The notes under the pieces were generated by a model that saw only the letters and a program-made list of their open reading frames with translations, did no database searches and was not told the DNA's origin. A stretch of 64,000 bases of DNA. It comes from Eumeta japonica. Its lineage: Eukaryota > Arthropoda > Insecta > Lepidoptera > Psychidae. Where the stretch lies: assembly GCA_005406025.1 (NCBI GenBank), contig BGZK01001401.1, positions 62,001 through 126,000 of the forward strand, read 5' to 3'. A program made the translations under genes and the position numbers. Positions 10,899 to 25,800 of this stretch are shown here, piece after piece (the stretch's first letter is position 1; each line of letters opens with the position of its first letter).

Positions 10899-13800
10899 GT
10901 GAGTACAATTTGTAATAAACTAACTTTCGCTCTGGCTGTGTTCGGGTGATGTTGGCCGGTTCGTTTTTCGGAGTACGGGGAACATAAAAGTATGATTGTA
11001 ATAAAAATTGTATCAATTTTTCGTTGCATTTCCATAGTATTTTTTTTTTTAAATACATTATAAGAAAGTGAAAAACTTTTAGCAGCAAAATACGTTGGAA
11101 AAAAGTTATGTAAACAGAGACAAAAATAAGATTTTTTTGTGTATTTGAAAAAAAAATCAATTTTAAGTAAAATAATTTCAACTATTGTGCCCATCGCAGC
11201 CATTTAGAAACCGATTAAAGCAAAAAGGTTTGTCAAATCTACCAAAAAAAAACCGATGCATCAACGATCGCGTGCGTAACTGACTATGTATGTTCATCTC
11301 ATTCTAACTCGGATTTTTCAGATTGCATTATAATCTTCTAGTCTTGTCCTTTAAACTTCGTCTCATATCTCTATTTTAATTTGATCGTAATATGACTGTA
11401 ATACGTCTATTCACAAAATGTCAATAGACTAGGGTCTTGTTAAAAATTTACTTATGGACAGATAATCTGTTTTTAATTTGACCTTTTGAACTTTATGTTT
11501 AAGTTGTCGATCTCCTAATTCTTCTAAAAAGTTAATCTTACATATTCTAAAAAGATAATCTTAAAATATTTTTCAAATAAGCATTTGTTTAGTGTTGACA
11601 ATCATCTGGAATTTGCTATGATGGATGGCCCTTCAGACTGCACTAGGTCCACTCGTTACAGAATATGCTATATAAAATATACACCGGAGATCGCTTATAT
11701 CTTTAAACTTCCCACTTTGTATATTACAACTTTTTCCGGCGGAAATGCGCGACGCGGCGAAGCCTTTGACAGCGCGCAATAAAGTCGGGCGAACGGGCGT
11801 CGTAAAATTTGATTCCGTAACGCCGCTGTAGTTTACAGAATTCGCCGAGATATTTTCGCTGGAGGGCGACGTCGTTTTATTAACTTATAAAGTCCCCTGC
11901 TTCTCCTCGAGTATAAAACGTGATTAATTTTCAGTCGAAACTTCAGCCTCGTCGTAACTTTCGTTTTATTCTCGGGTTGATAAATAATTTTATTGTTCGC
12001 TTAATCTGTCTGTGAGTCGAGTCAGAATTGAATCGTCGTTAGTTACCGTTCCGACTTGCGCATGGGAACAGATAAAATATGTAGAAGACCATTTGTCTAT
12101 GAATTTTCATAGCGCTTTTTCTTATCACAACATAAATAAAACACATGGATTCTCTACTTCCATACTGAAATGACGAGTACAAAGAAACTTTAGCTTCAAG
12201 ATACCCATACGAAGGGCGTTCGAATACGAAACGACGTCACAAACGATATCTGCGTCCGGCGCCCTTCGCGGCGGCCCTCCGAGCGGCGGCGGGCGCGTCT
12301 CACAACACAGGATTATCTAATTATCTCCGGGGCGGGCCATAATTTACGCTGCGAGAATACCGGTCGGCCTGCGGCTGCGGTCCGCGCCCTAATCCGCCGG
12401 ATTACGGCAGAGGGCGCCCCGCGTCAGTGCTACGTTATTGCGTTGAGCTGGCGGTGCTCGACGTACAAACTAAACTCAGAACTCTGAGGTACCTTTTAGT
12501 TGCTGTGAATTTATGTTTATTCCTTTAAGCGCATTGAGGGCGACGAGTGTGATGCATTAAAATATTTTTATTTTCTTACTTGTTTAAAAAGTTTGGTTCA
12601 TGATTGATGTTCCTTGAAATTTAATATTTAAAGGGCATCAAATAAAGTATTTTTTTAGTTTTGATTTTTTATTGATTAGAAAGCATAACCTCGTGTAATT
12701 GTTTTTTAATATATTTTAATGATTCTTATTAGTTGGAGCAAAACATATATTACTATACTAATACTGATACTGTCAATACTATTAAAAACTAATAGTGTAT
12801 TTAATTCATCTGTCACACTTTCATATCCATGACATTATTGAGAATTTTTACACGCATTTGAACAAAATAAAAAGTAAAACGAGCATTAAACAGCATTATA
12901 CTATTACCCTTGCCCACTTATTTGAACGTATTTCAAAGTAACTGCGTGTAATAAAACAATGCAATATTATTGGTAAACATAAATTTCAGCCAGCCCATCG
13001 TGATTCCGCATAAATTTATTTCGCGTCGTTAACTGTGCTTGGGAGAGAACTTTCAGTGTGGCCTGAATATGTTACAAAAAATTAAAGTTAGCCGTAACAA
13101 AAGAGACAATGGCTACCTTCACTTTTAGTTTAAATAGGCAGCTAACACTTTGCTACCGACTGAAGAGGATAAACTTTTGTACTTGTATCAAAACTGTGAC
13201 TCATAATAGAACCAAAGAGAATATAAAGCTTCAGTATGCGATTTTTTGTTAAATTCTAACTATTGCGCATGCGCCCATTCGATTGTATTTGTAATTTTTT
13301 GGTTAGAGATTACAATATTTCCTAGCTTACGATTTCGGCTGACACAAAAACGCCATTTTTTTTAAACGGACCGATTGCACTTTTCCTTTACATGACGCGA
13401 GAATCCCTCCTTCGACGCGGCTGACTTAATTCTGAAAGCGTTAAAGTAAATAAAAACTCTTAAGAATAACAGTGAAACGTACAAAACACTACAACGGAGT
13501 AACAGTTATTTAGACTAGGGATGGGCGTGAGGGACACGTACGTAATATTGAAATAGTAGCAAGTAAAAACCCTTACCCGAACGAAAATTGAACCGGCCCT
13601 TCGAATTAAGAAGTTGCGCTCCGTAATTTGGTTACCGAATTCACCTTCAAGTAAACATGGCCCTGGCGCGCCGTCCACAGGGAAATGGGCAAAAAAACAA
13701 CTATTGAGTTTTTTCGTTCCCTAGGGAACCGCGTCCCCGGAATGGATTCTGTTTACTTAACACTCTGTCGAAGAGGCCCGCGTACAATTCTGTTTCACTG

Positions 13801-16800
13801 TTTCAAACGGGACTAAAGTGGTTTTTCATTTGAATTCTACAACGTTCTGAAGTAACTTCGTTGTCGTTTAATGTAAAAGATCAACGTTGCGTGATAACGA
13901 AGTTTTTTGTAGGTTAAAATATTTTCAGCGAAATACTGAATTTCCCGAGAAACGTCCAATTATGTATATAACAACCTTTTAAAAATATATGAAAGTAGTC
14001 ATTTCATTTCGTCGTCTTTCATCACCCATAGAAAATCTTAAACATCATGTCATGGGACCTTTTCAATGCTAAAACGTTTATAGCGAGATTTCTTTCATAA
14101 TATGAACTCTATTGATTTAAAATAAATAAAATAAAGAAGAAGGTTACAGATGGTAGGAATTTTTTTTGTGACACTCGTAATGTCAAAAACTCAGATACTT
14201 CAAATTAAAGTGAGGGAAAAATTTAAAATTGTTCACTGGTCCCTAGGTAGTGTAACTAGGTAATGCAAACTGTATCCTAAGTTAAGCAGTGGATTACTCA
14301 TATTAAAACAAAAAGTTTTGTTCACATAGGTCCATTAGTTTGAGAGTGCATAAATAAATATGCAGACATACAAACGAAAGTTTTAAAAGCAGCTATTTGG
14401 GATCCGTATTATGTACATAACATATATTTATTTTATTTAAAAATATTTAATGTACAGATTACTCTTCATTATGATAACTGCGTCGTAAGTTATCTCATAA
14501 CAACTACGACTTTGTTGCAGTAATACACTAAAAATATTTAAACTTACTTTTTCTCGCCCTAAAAACGTGTACTATAAGGCCTGCTACATTAGAACTATTG
14601 CTAAGTTATACGTCCAGACTTTCTCTGGAATAATTTTAGATGATTATAAATAATGTTGTTGAGACAACAGTATATCTCGGAAACATCACGTCGCGTAGAA
14701 ATAGTAACTAATTCATCGAGACGAACGTCACGCAGGTAACGGTAAATTCTGCTCCTGACGGTTCAGATATAAAACTCCTAAAAGAGCCAACTATTCAGTC
14801 GCCATCGAGGGGAATCGCTCTATCAATCCCATTTTCCGAGGTTCGCGGGGCGGCCGGCAGACGGCGCCGCCTCGTCTGCCCGCGGAACTCCCGCGCCTTG
14901 GCCTACTTAGCGCCTCTTTGTTTCAAATATTGTCGTGTTGTGCCTATCTCAATGAACGACCGCAAAACAGTCCTCTCTACGCTCTCCGTGCAAAGATGTG
15001 ATCGTAAACTTGATTGGGGTGTATAATGTTATTGCAGATAAAAACCTCCAGCGTGATGTGCTCGCTGAAACCGAGTTTTATATATGAACGCGAGGTAAAA
15101 TACCCTTGAGAGGGATCAGGGAAGTAAATTTTTTTTCAAATTCAAACGCTGTTTTTGTATTATATGTAAATCGTATACTATTAAACGAACAATTCTCGTA
15201 TACGTATGCCACGACGACCTCGCATAGAACCCTAACAATGGTAATGAATATTTTTATTTATTATTATGTATTTATTAATTCGAACATTTATTAATTCGAT
15301 AAATGTTTACTTTTCAAGCTTGTTTATATAGGTTTCTTCACTTGAAAAATGGATTTTTCGCGAAGAATGAATATTTTTCTAATCGTTTACAACATCACCT
15401 TGTACGATTTTGAGATAATTACAATGATAACAACAATACAATTATTGTAAAATATGCTCTTGTTTCTCAACGACCAATGCCATTGCATGATGTAATGATA
15501 AATAAATTTTCAACAATACTCAATTAAAAAATGATAAATTTTCTGATTGTGTATTGTTGAAAATGAACTTATCACTTTTCCCTAGCGAAGTTATTTATAT
15601 TCCCGCTGCAAACTCGACAAACGGAGAGCAACAGTTGTTGCCCGGGTACTAAATTTAAATTGAGTACAAAAATAATTATTAAAATATTAAAAGAGTATGG
15701 TGGCAAATTTTAGTCGAGTATTTTATTTTATATAACACATTTTTTTTTACATAACCCGAAAATAATGACAGAAAAACTGTTATGAAATCCATAAACACAA
15801 TGATTAAAAAGGGAAATAATGAGTCAAAAGTATGTCAAAGAATTGAACCTGGGACACAGACTCGTCTTTAGACTTTTAACTAGCTTCCAAAACATAAAAT
15901 ATTTAAGTAATGAAACTGTATATTTGCTTTATTTCATGATTAATTTATTATTTTTAGCTTCTTCTTATGCAATGTGTTCAAATATATGTACTTAGGTAGG
16001 TTTTTAAGGGGCGGTTATTAACCGACTGCAAAAAAGGGAGAAGGTACTCAATTAATCCGTATTTTTTTTGTGTATATGTGATGCGATGTATTCATCGATT
16101 ATGAACCGATATCGAAAATCATATTTTTTATTCGAAAAGATTAACTCGCGAAGTGGCCCCGTTGTCACCAAATCAGAATCTGATGATGATCTCAGGAAAT
16201 CTCCGGTATACCCTCAAATGTTATAGGCACGTATAGTGTGGTCTTTGAACTCTTCTTTTAGTTATTCAAGTGTTTGCGTCTGGGAGTGATTATCTCATGC
16301 TGCCGAATTGGTGATGGAAGGCCATAGCACTCCTTAGTGGTTTAGGAGATAGAGAATAATACTGAGATTTGTGGACGGAACCTGCACTTTAATTATTACT
16401 AGTAAACCTTAGAGTTTGGGATTATTTTATTCCTTTCATTCGTTTTTATAAAACTCGTGTAATACAACAGTATCGAGGATTTGACGACAAAATTTAGGGG
16501 GAGATGGACTTTGGAACTCTTCAGGGGCTACTAGTAAATTCGTTGAGTTTGAGCTCATTTATTTTGGTTTGACGAGTCTTATACACATTATATTTTATTA
16601 CTAGGGCCTGATGACGAAGCCTTTAAGTAGAAAAAAAAACAAAATAAAAACCGTCTTTGCCTTTAAAGTGAAAAGCCAATAATAATAATTGAAATTTAGA
16701 TAAGAGTTTTTTGGAGTCTGCCAATCAAAGCAAGTTTAATGTAACACAAAAGATTTTCTTATTTATACATAATCTTAGTACATAATGTATTCATTATATC

Positions 16801-19800
16801 TACCTACTTAAATATTGAACGACCTTTGTACTCCAAAATTAAACGAAGGAGACGGCGCGTGAGGCGAGACAGTGCACAAGCAAAGTGGCATCGGCTGGCA
16901 CCGACTCCAAAAAAATAATTGGTTAAGTAGGTATTATGAATTTTTAAATAATCATAATTTTATTTGCTTAAGTTTCTTTCATAGGATTTAAAAATTATTA
17001 ATTTCCACCGCGAATTTACTCAGGGAGCTTCTGATTAATATAGGAATTCTTAGAATCGGTTCAGTAGTCTCTTTGAATAGTGCTATTTGTAATTTCGCAA
17101 ACAAAATCCTGGAGAGTAGCTAGTTTTTATCTAGATACTTTCCCGTTCACGAGTACAACATCTTGCCAGTTTCGTAGTATTTGAATGAATGGTCTGGACA
17201 CGCAAAGGAAACGACCAAATTACACACTCATTTTTGTACCTAGTAAAACTCTCCTACCCCTCCTTCCACCTGATTGTAAAAAACGTGTCTTATGATTTTT
17301 AATAAGCAATATTTATACCAAATCCCATAGTTCTACCCCGCTCAATAAAGTAGTTTTGTACAAAAATCGACACTTTCTTTTCACGGCAAAAAGGAAATTT
17401 TCAAAAATCGGTCGTATCCCACATTAATTGAACTATCATCCGGTGAAATTTCATTTTGGTCGGTTTATAATTTTGTATATCTCATTGTTCATGAAAGTGT
17501 TAATCGTTTTTCTCCAATAATAAATCTACCGTTTTCGCCAAGCCACACCGCTCCTAGTCTTCCCATTATGAAAGGACTTGGTCCTTGCGCACATCGCGAT
17601 GGCCCACTGCTGATTTCGGACGGTCAAAGATCCGTTGCCAGTATGGTGACGACGACCGGAACCAAGGGCTTAACGCGTCTCCGACCAATTTGTTTATCAA
17701 CTAATTTGTAAACTCGTATGTCAATTCGTTGGTTAACTCGTTTGTCGACTCATTGGTCAAGTCGTTGGTCAACTTGTTGGTCAACTCGTTGGTCAACTAT
17801 TTCGTCAACTATTTGGTCAACTCATTTGTCAACTAGGCCGTGGTCGAGATGAGTCTTAGGACTCTCTTCCAACTCCCGGCTCTCAACCAGTGATCGACCG
17901 GCGCTTCGCCAGTGCAAATTTGAACGGTATTAAACTATTCGTTTTTATAAAAATCCTTAAGGTGTATTTAAAAACGACAGTCATCCGACAAAAACCGTCA
18001 CTGCGGTTGAAATATTACACTTATGGTGGACGTATAGAGTATGGTGTCGCTGACTTATTTATAAAGCTATCAGAGATTAATATTTTTCCTATACATTTTA
18101 CTACCATACTTCAAACCGTTTAGGTAGCGCACGCGGATAAATCAACCAAATGTCTAATTATTTTCTGACTTCAATTCCTGTTATTGTGATTTCTTACTGA
18201 AACACATCTTAATCAGAATTATAAATAGCCTATTGCACTCAGGAGTCAGAATAATAGATTCCTATTAGTGACAAAATTCAATGGAATCGGAGCAGTGTTT
18301 CTGAAGATTTACTTTCCTGCGTCCAAATTTACAAGCTTTGCGTCTTTATAATATAAGCAAATGAAAACGGAATACTTCTTTTATTTTAAAACAAACAGCA
18401 AATCAAATGATAGATTTACATAGTCTACGAATCGTGTAGAACCATTATAAAATTATCACGCACAAAGAAGCATATAGTACACCCAGTCACACGCGCATAC
18501 ACATATATGCATACATACATACACACACACACACACACGTGAACATTTCTTCTAAAGAAGCACAAATACAATAATAGTTTTCTTTATGGTTACCATGCAG
18601 TGTACAGAAATTACTTATTTATCCTATCTTTTGTTTAATCACATGCTCTGACTGTGTATAAATTTTCATCAAAATCGATTATACTTTTATTAAGTTACAA
18701 AAAGACATACCAAACCGACAAACAAATAGACAGTCAAACAGACAGTAGTCTAACATTTGCCCAATCACATATTCTTGTGAAATTTGTTATAACATTATTT
18801 TTTTTGTGAAATAATGACGGAGCAGGTGACACTGTTTGATCTTTCATGAACAGTTTAAACTATAATTTTTCAAAGAACATCAAATTTTCGATTGTCGTAC
18901 ACACGTCATAATATTGTATTTGCTACTACCTACCCCAACACTATGGAGTAGTGTGTATGAGTGAGTATGAAACTAATGATTCTCATAATTAGAAAAGGTA
19001 CAGAACACATCTCGTCAGATGATTCACCCATGTCCCGAGCAGGAATCCGTCACCCAAGAGAATTAATAGACTTTCAGGATCATAGGTTAAAGTGGCCAGA
19101 AGAGCGATAGATTCAAAGTGGCAACTTCTCTCTAAACTTTCTCTAGACATGCCATTCTCGTTGCGCGGTAGAGCCACGATATGACCAACTTGGATGAAGC
19201 TGAAGGGAATGGGTCGACTCTAACGCTGAGACACCACACTCTCACAGAATACGGACTTGAAGTAGCAGCTTCCGTTGCTGTGTTTCGACAAGCGATGGAG
19301 ATTGCCGGTGGCGCACTCCGCTGACAGCACCCCACTCCCTTTTCATCACTCCGCTCCCTCCTCCATCGACCTATTCACGCCTCCGTCGGATATCATGATT
19401 TTACCTAAGAGGTTTGCAACGCATTGATAACTTCACTGGGATTCCTAGTGCCAATGAACAGCGGTGATCACCTACTTCTTGTGGTTCACATGCTACGTTT
19501 GCCGCAGTAAAATGCTCTAGAAAGACTAAAAAATAAAATCTTATCTTATTTTATGCGATATTAAAGAATTTAAAGATTGTCACATTCTGTGTGCACAATT
19601 TCAATCACAACAATTATTAAAATGCACTATAATTTAAATCTAAAATTTGTTAGTACTAAAATATTATATTTTGAGACTGTTCTTTTTTTTCGTGTTAGAT
19701 TTAAACTTATATTTCATTTGAATTCAAACTCACTTATAAAGAACAAAAATGTATATTTCAGTGAACACTTATATTGCTGACCGTAAGTAATAGAAATAAT

Positions 19801-22800
19801 ACACAATCGTAAATGTAAATAAGTTACTCTGCGCGAAATCTCTCGCAGTCACGTATAGCATTTCCAACCAAAATATTTGTTATAAATGTACCCAATGGAA
19901 ATTTTTCGCGATTCCAAAATATACGAGAAATCCTGATCGAGTTGAAATCAGGTTACGAGCCCCGAGAAACGGGAGCAGCCCCGCCCCCGCCCGCCCCGGC
20001 CGGCTCGCTGCGATTGTACAAACGGTCGAATCAAATTTTTCAACCTTTTATACCTTATTTGTAGGGTAAACTTTTGCGGTTTCTTTATTTGCGTTTTTAT
20101 TTTCATTTCGCGTTATACACTATATCCGCAGGAACAATGGCATATTTACTGTCTTTCCCGAAATCGGAAATTTCAAGGAAAATAATGAGGAGACATACAT
20201 TTACAAGTGCTTAAAAGAGAAATGCTTGAAAAACTCCAAAAAAATTAACAGCTAATATTGTTCTTGTCTGCACACAGTCCTCTTCAAAAATATTGTGTAC
20301 AGTAGTACATGGTGTTAATGTAAAGTAAAGTCTTGTTCATTATGTGTTTCGATTTGTTCATGTCGTGTTACACCCGTGAAATAAACGAAGATGGCCATCG
20401 GCGTCTCTGTATTGAGCCGGCGTATATCTTATATATATTTGTATCTATTAACGACCTCTTCTACCTATGTCCTTCTATGTCCTTCTTTTAACGGTTTTTA
20501 ACCCTAACAGCCGTTAAAAAGATTCGCAAAATTAATTTTAAAAGTGACTTTTTGTTAAAATGAGGTTATAAGAAGGTGGTGAAAGACGTCTTAAATTTTT
20601 TATCGGTATGTTTTACTACAGATTGTATGCTTGTAGTCTTCAGAGTACAGAGACAAATGACATTTATTCCAATATTTATGGATCCTCGAAACCGATTAAA
20701 TATACTTTAATATATTGCCTAACATTATCATATATATTTAACATTTTTGATGTACGATACTAAAGTTTACACGCATATTAACACACAAATATGCATAAAC
20801 ACAAACATACAGACATGCTTGTTTAGTTTTTTGTAAAGTTACAAACAGTATATATTGTTTAATATTACTCTTATGGTTTCTCCGCTCGACTCTTATATAT
20901 CTGCTAATAGAAGAATGCCACACATCACATTGCATAAAACAACGTAATAAAAAATTTAAAACTTACGAAATTAAATAGCTGCTAAGTATTAGTATTTATA
21001 CAATACATATATTATTATGAATTTTACACAATACATTATTAAGTATGTATATAATATTTTTATTGTTGTTGGAAATTATTATATATATAAATAAAGAACA
21101 ATAAATGTATTTAGTTTAGTACTGAAGTCGCTATAAGCAGAGCAGATTGTAAGAAGGGGATTCAATAGGGCTAGTTTGGCCATACATCGATGTTAATTAA
21201 ATATTTTAGCAATTTCTAAGACAATATCATGCAAAATTATTTAAAAATATTCAAAATTTTCAGCGTAAAATTGATATTCCAAATTCATTCGTAGAGAATA
21301 TACATCGATAAATACTTCTACAGATGTGCTTTAATTCGATTTCAAGCGTAATTTCTATGTAAATACCAGGAATTACATTTTGACGTCGCACCATCAACTT
21401 CAGATATCCTTTTTGATGCTGTAAATCTAAAACCATAAAAAGGTTCTACGTAGTGTGTCAAGGATTTTACATTATTGCATCCCGTCGCTACGACGCCCCG
21501 AGCCCGCTGCCGTAGCACCCGTAGCGCGCGGCGCCGTCGTAGCGACGAACGCTGTCATTTTTCACGTCATCGCGTAGCACCATTACTGTATAATTTAGAA
21601 GGGATCGTTTCTAAAAATACTTTAAGCATTTTATGAAACATACGTTTCAAATTCACAGAGTTTATTGCGTGATATTGTTGTAATGCAAAATTATAGATTG
21701 TCTTTTCGTAATAAATACTGTAATAATTCCAATCTGTGACAAATACGAAAAAAAAGCTGCGTCTGTGATGAAAATGATAATGAAATGTGTCAGTCATCAC
21801 ACTCAATAATGTCGCTTCAGATATTAAATTACACGTTAGCTCTTTTAATTTTCAAGGAATTGTTACTGTCATAGTGCCCTGTGTTGCAATAATTTAAATT
21901 TATTTACATTTTTCCAAGTAATTTATTATTATATTCATTTTTTTGTTTATTTGTAGATAGTAATTTTTAAAACTATCAATCCGATTTGAAAAATGAATAG
22001 AAAGCTATACTATCCCTAAGTAATATAGCTAGTTTATATTTTTTATATGTGTTTCTTGTAGCATTTTCGAACAGTAAAGGTGGGTACAAACCACCAGAAA
22101 GTATGTGACCACCGTTGACCATGAACACTCGCAAACACTGAGGAGTCACCAGTTTGTTGCCAACCTCTTGGATAGGAATGAATATCTGGTCGATGGAGGA
22201 GTAAATAGAGACGATAATGGACCGATAGTGGGATAGTGAAGTGATGGGAGGAGAATGGGCTACCGGAACTCTCACTCTCTGGGTGAAAGGCAACAGCAGA
22301 CGCTATTACTTCACGTCTCTATTCTGTGAGAATGTAATCTTACCGATCGTACCGGGACATTTTCACGCTGCTGCCAATCTGGACACGACATGGCTCTACC
22401 AAATGCCAAATTATCCAATTTCATCACATACTTTACAATAATTTTGAACTATATTTTTTAAACAAAGGATATTTACGTATATTATACGTGAAATGAATTT
22501 GTTTATATTTACTAGTCAGCCTTGGTTCACTTAAAGTTCTACCCTTGTTCAGCTTGTCATCAATTCGATCTGCGTAAATTTTGTTTGGACATCTTTTAGG
22601 CAATATGATTATGCATGTCGGTATGAATGTTTTTCCCCGTCGTCATTTCTTCTCTCGGCCAGACTTATTGTCTTTAGTTTGGTGTGATGGGTGACGGTTG
22701 AAAGCAAGCATATACAAAAAATACATAGTTTCATTACAATTCGAGATACAATGAATTATCACTATTTTTAGGATTTCGTAAAATCAAGACAGAAACTCTT

Positions 22801-25800
22801 ATAGCACCATTGCGTCTGTTTATCTTCATTGCGTTGTAGCAACCGTTTATAATACCAGACCACAAGTGCTATAAGATTAAAATTTGACATTAAAATGCTG
22901 AATATTATTTGGCTACATATAAACATAGTAGATATGTTATAATCGAGAGATTTCCTCCATTAAATGTGTTGAAAGAAGTTATTATCTGAATTATATATAT
23001 TTACTAAAATATCGTCATTGTAATGGGAGTAGTGATGGAGTTATAACACTAAGAATAATCTATCTTCGGTATGAATCTTGCATACAAAAATACAATTAAT
23101 ACCACGTACATTGACGTGCAATGAATAAGCATTTATTGCAGATCAAAAATTTTGTATTGTACCTCAAAAGAGAATGAGTTCGGTTCGTCTTAAATTCTTG
23201 ACGATTATATTGAATTATTTTATCTAATTGCGAGATTCACAACTGACAACGTAAAGTGTGTCTAAATTTTCCAACAGACATTTTTCTATTCTACAGCAGC
23301 GATATTTACAAATAAAATCGTTTCGCTGAAAATGGCGCATATTGCACTAGAATTTTTTTTTTTAAATTACTAATTACGCATCCTAATCTGTCCGCACGGA
23401 AATGCGATGAGATGCCGATACACGCACGTTCGCTCGTACCATCCTCTCTTGCTTCTTACGCCGTGTGCAGAGTGAGGCAGGGAAAACCAGGAATTTTTAT
23501 ATTGTTTTAACGCAGAAACTCCCCTTCACCTCCCTCCCCCCAATTGCGATAAACGTGGCTTATTATTTTTAATAAGCAATATTTATACCGAGTTCCATAG
23601 TTCTAACCCGCTCAATAAAATAGTTATATACAAAAGTAGGACACTTCCTTTTACGGCAAAAAGTGAATTTCCAAAAATCGGTCGTTTCCCACATTAATCG
23701 AACTATCATCCGGGGAAATTTCATTTTGGTCGGTTTATAATTTCGTGGATCTCGTGGTTCATGAAAGTCCTAATCGTTTTTCTCCAATAATAATAAATTT
23801 ATCGTTTGTGCCAAGCCACACCGCTCCCAGTCTTCCCATTATGAAGGAGGTTGGACCTTGAGCCCTACGCGATGGCCCGCTGCGGATTGCGGACAGACTA
23901 ACATTTGTGCAATCACATAGACTTGTTGTGTACCAATCACGATCGGTCAAACTGCTCTTAATTTATAAAAGGACATAAATACACATAACCATAAATTTTA
24001 AAAGTTCTGTCTGTCTGTCACTTTGGTTTTGGCGAGTTCATTGAGTTCGGCAAGTCATAAAACAAACATCCAAAACAAACTTTTTACAAAAAAAAATTAA
24101 TAGCACAGACAGGCGCTACAGATTTATATGATAGCATAAATAGAGCAGTTAGAAAATCGGTTCAAATCCTTCTGAAACCAAACGCTTCGGTGAAAATTCT
24201 TAACAGTGTAATAAATTTTAACAACATGTACATGCAGTAACAAATGACAGTATTTGAAGCTAGTATCGACATCTTTTATGTGATATTGTATATGATTCAA
24301 ATCCATTTGTTACAACCTAATACGGCTTAAAATAATATGCAATTCGCAATAAATGCGTATATTATTCAGCAAGTCGCATCCAAATCCGTTCAGTGAGCTT
24401 CAGTGAGATCCAAACCTTTACATTACAGCCGTACAAGCAGTGACACACCCAAAGTTTTCTTTTGTACTGCGCAAAGATAAATGATATTTTGCTTCAATTA
24501 AAGTTTTATACGACGAAGTATAGTGATCTTCTATACCCATCACTGATATACGATACCTTCTTACAAATGTACTATTATTAATTGATATCTTACTATAACA
24601 ATTAAGATTACATTTGTACGCAGATATCTCGTTAAATAACAAAATCAAGTTATTGCATTTCGCATAATAAAATGTTTTGCACGATTTACCACAAAAAAGA
24701 ACCAATACTTCTGAATATTTTATATTCTTCTTATATGACTGGGATCCTACGGAGCGGAACAAAGAATCCGTTCAGTAAATAAGTAATAAACTCCAAAAGG
24801 CAATTCGCCGCCATCACCGACCCCCGAAATAAGGTGGTAATATTATTCTAGGGAAGACGGTCTGCGTGTGTTTCATAAAGAGATTCCTTTACAAGAAATT
24901 TAATGGGAGACATCGTGTATGCCTCTCGTGAAAGCGATAGTTTTTGTAAATGTACCTTATCCCTTGTACATAACATGTGTAATATACGTATGCAATACAT
25001 TTTACATTACCGAATTTAGGATTTGTTTAGATTATTCTAAGTTGTATTAATAAACCTGATAACATCTGCTTTACAATTTATTAAAAATAATAAAGAGGAA
25101 CATAATTGAAATTTTCAAGGGTTAAGACCGTATTATAGTATCTTATATTTACCTTTATTTTATTAAATAAAATTGTTTAGCTTAACAAAATATTAAGAAT
25201 AATACCGTAACTTATCATATACAAATAATAATCAACAAAAATATTTTACTTCAATAAGTCACTCATTTTTTGCTTTGGTGTACACAACTCTATTTAGCAC
25301 AATATCTCCTATCGTAATAACGAGCTTACTTACTTAATTAAACGAATTTAAGATTTCTAAATTTTTTAATAAAAAAAAACTGAAAAGAAATAACGTACAA
25401 AATTTCAGTTACAAAATGTCGAGTGAAATATGCTACTGACTTAAAAAAAAATGGCTTTAACTTAATAAGAATTTGCTCATAAAACTGGAGGTGGTTTTTT
25501 GGTTTTCTTAACAGACGCAATCGAATTCGCCTTTTTTAACTTTTCGCTATAAAAATTTAAAAAAAATCATAAAGTTGGAAAGTTACTGTTTTAACTCTAA
25601 TTTGCACAAATCCAATTTTCGCCAGATGTTGACGTTTTAGGGTTCTAGAAATCTATTTAGACCATTTTCTGAGTAATTTTCCATTTTCCGTGAATACGTG
25701 CGTGTTTGTGTGTACGTAAACCTCTCACAGCTTTTGAATAGATTGATGAACCGAAACCCGGTTTACGCCATTCAAAAGAAGTTTACTCAACTCAGACTTT

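Noticed and set aside
22241..22441. 66-codon frame MMGGEWATG
   Set aside because: Entirely within repeat R4 copy B.
24121..24180. TTCAAATCC string considered as a tRNA T-loop
   Set aside because: No cloverleaf arms or anticodon stem could be built around it.
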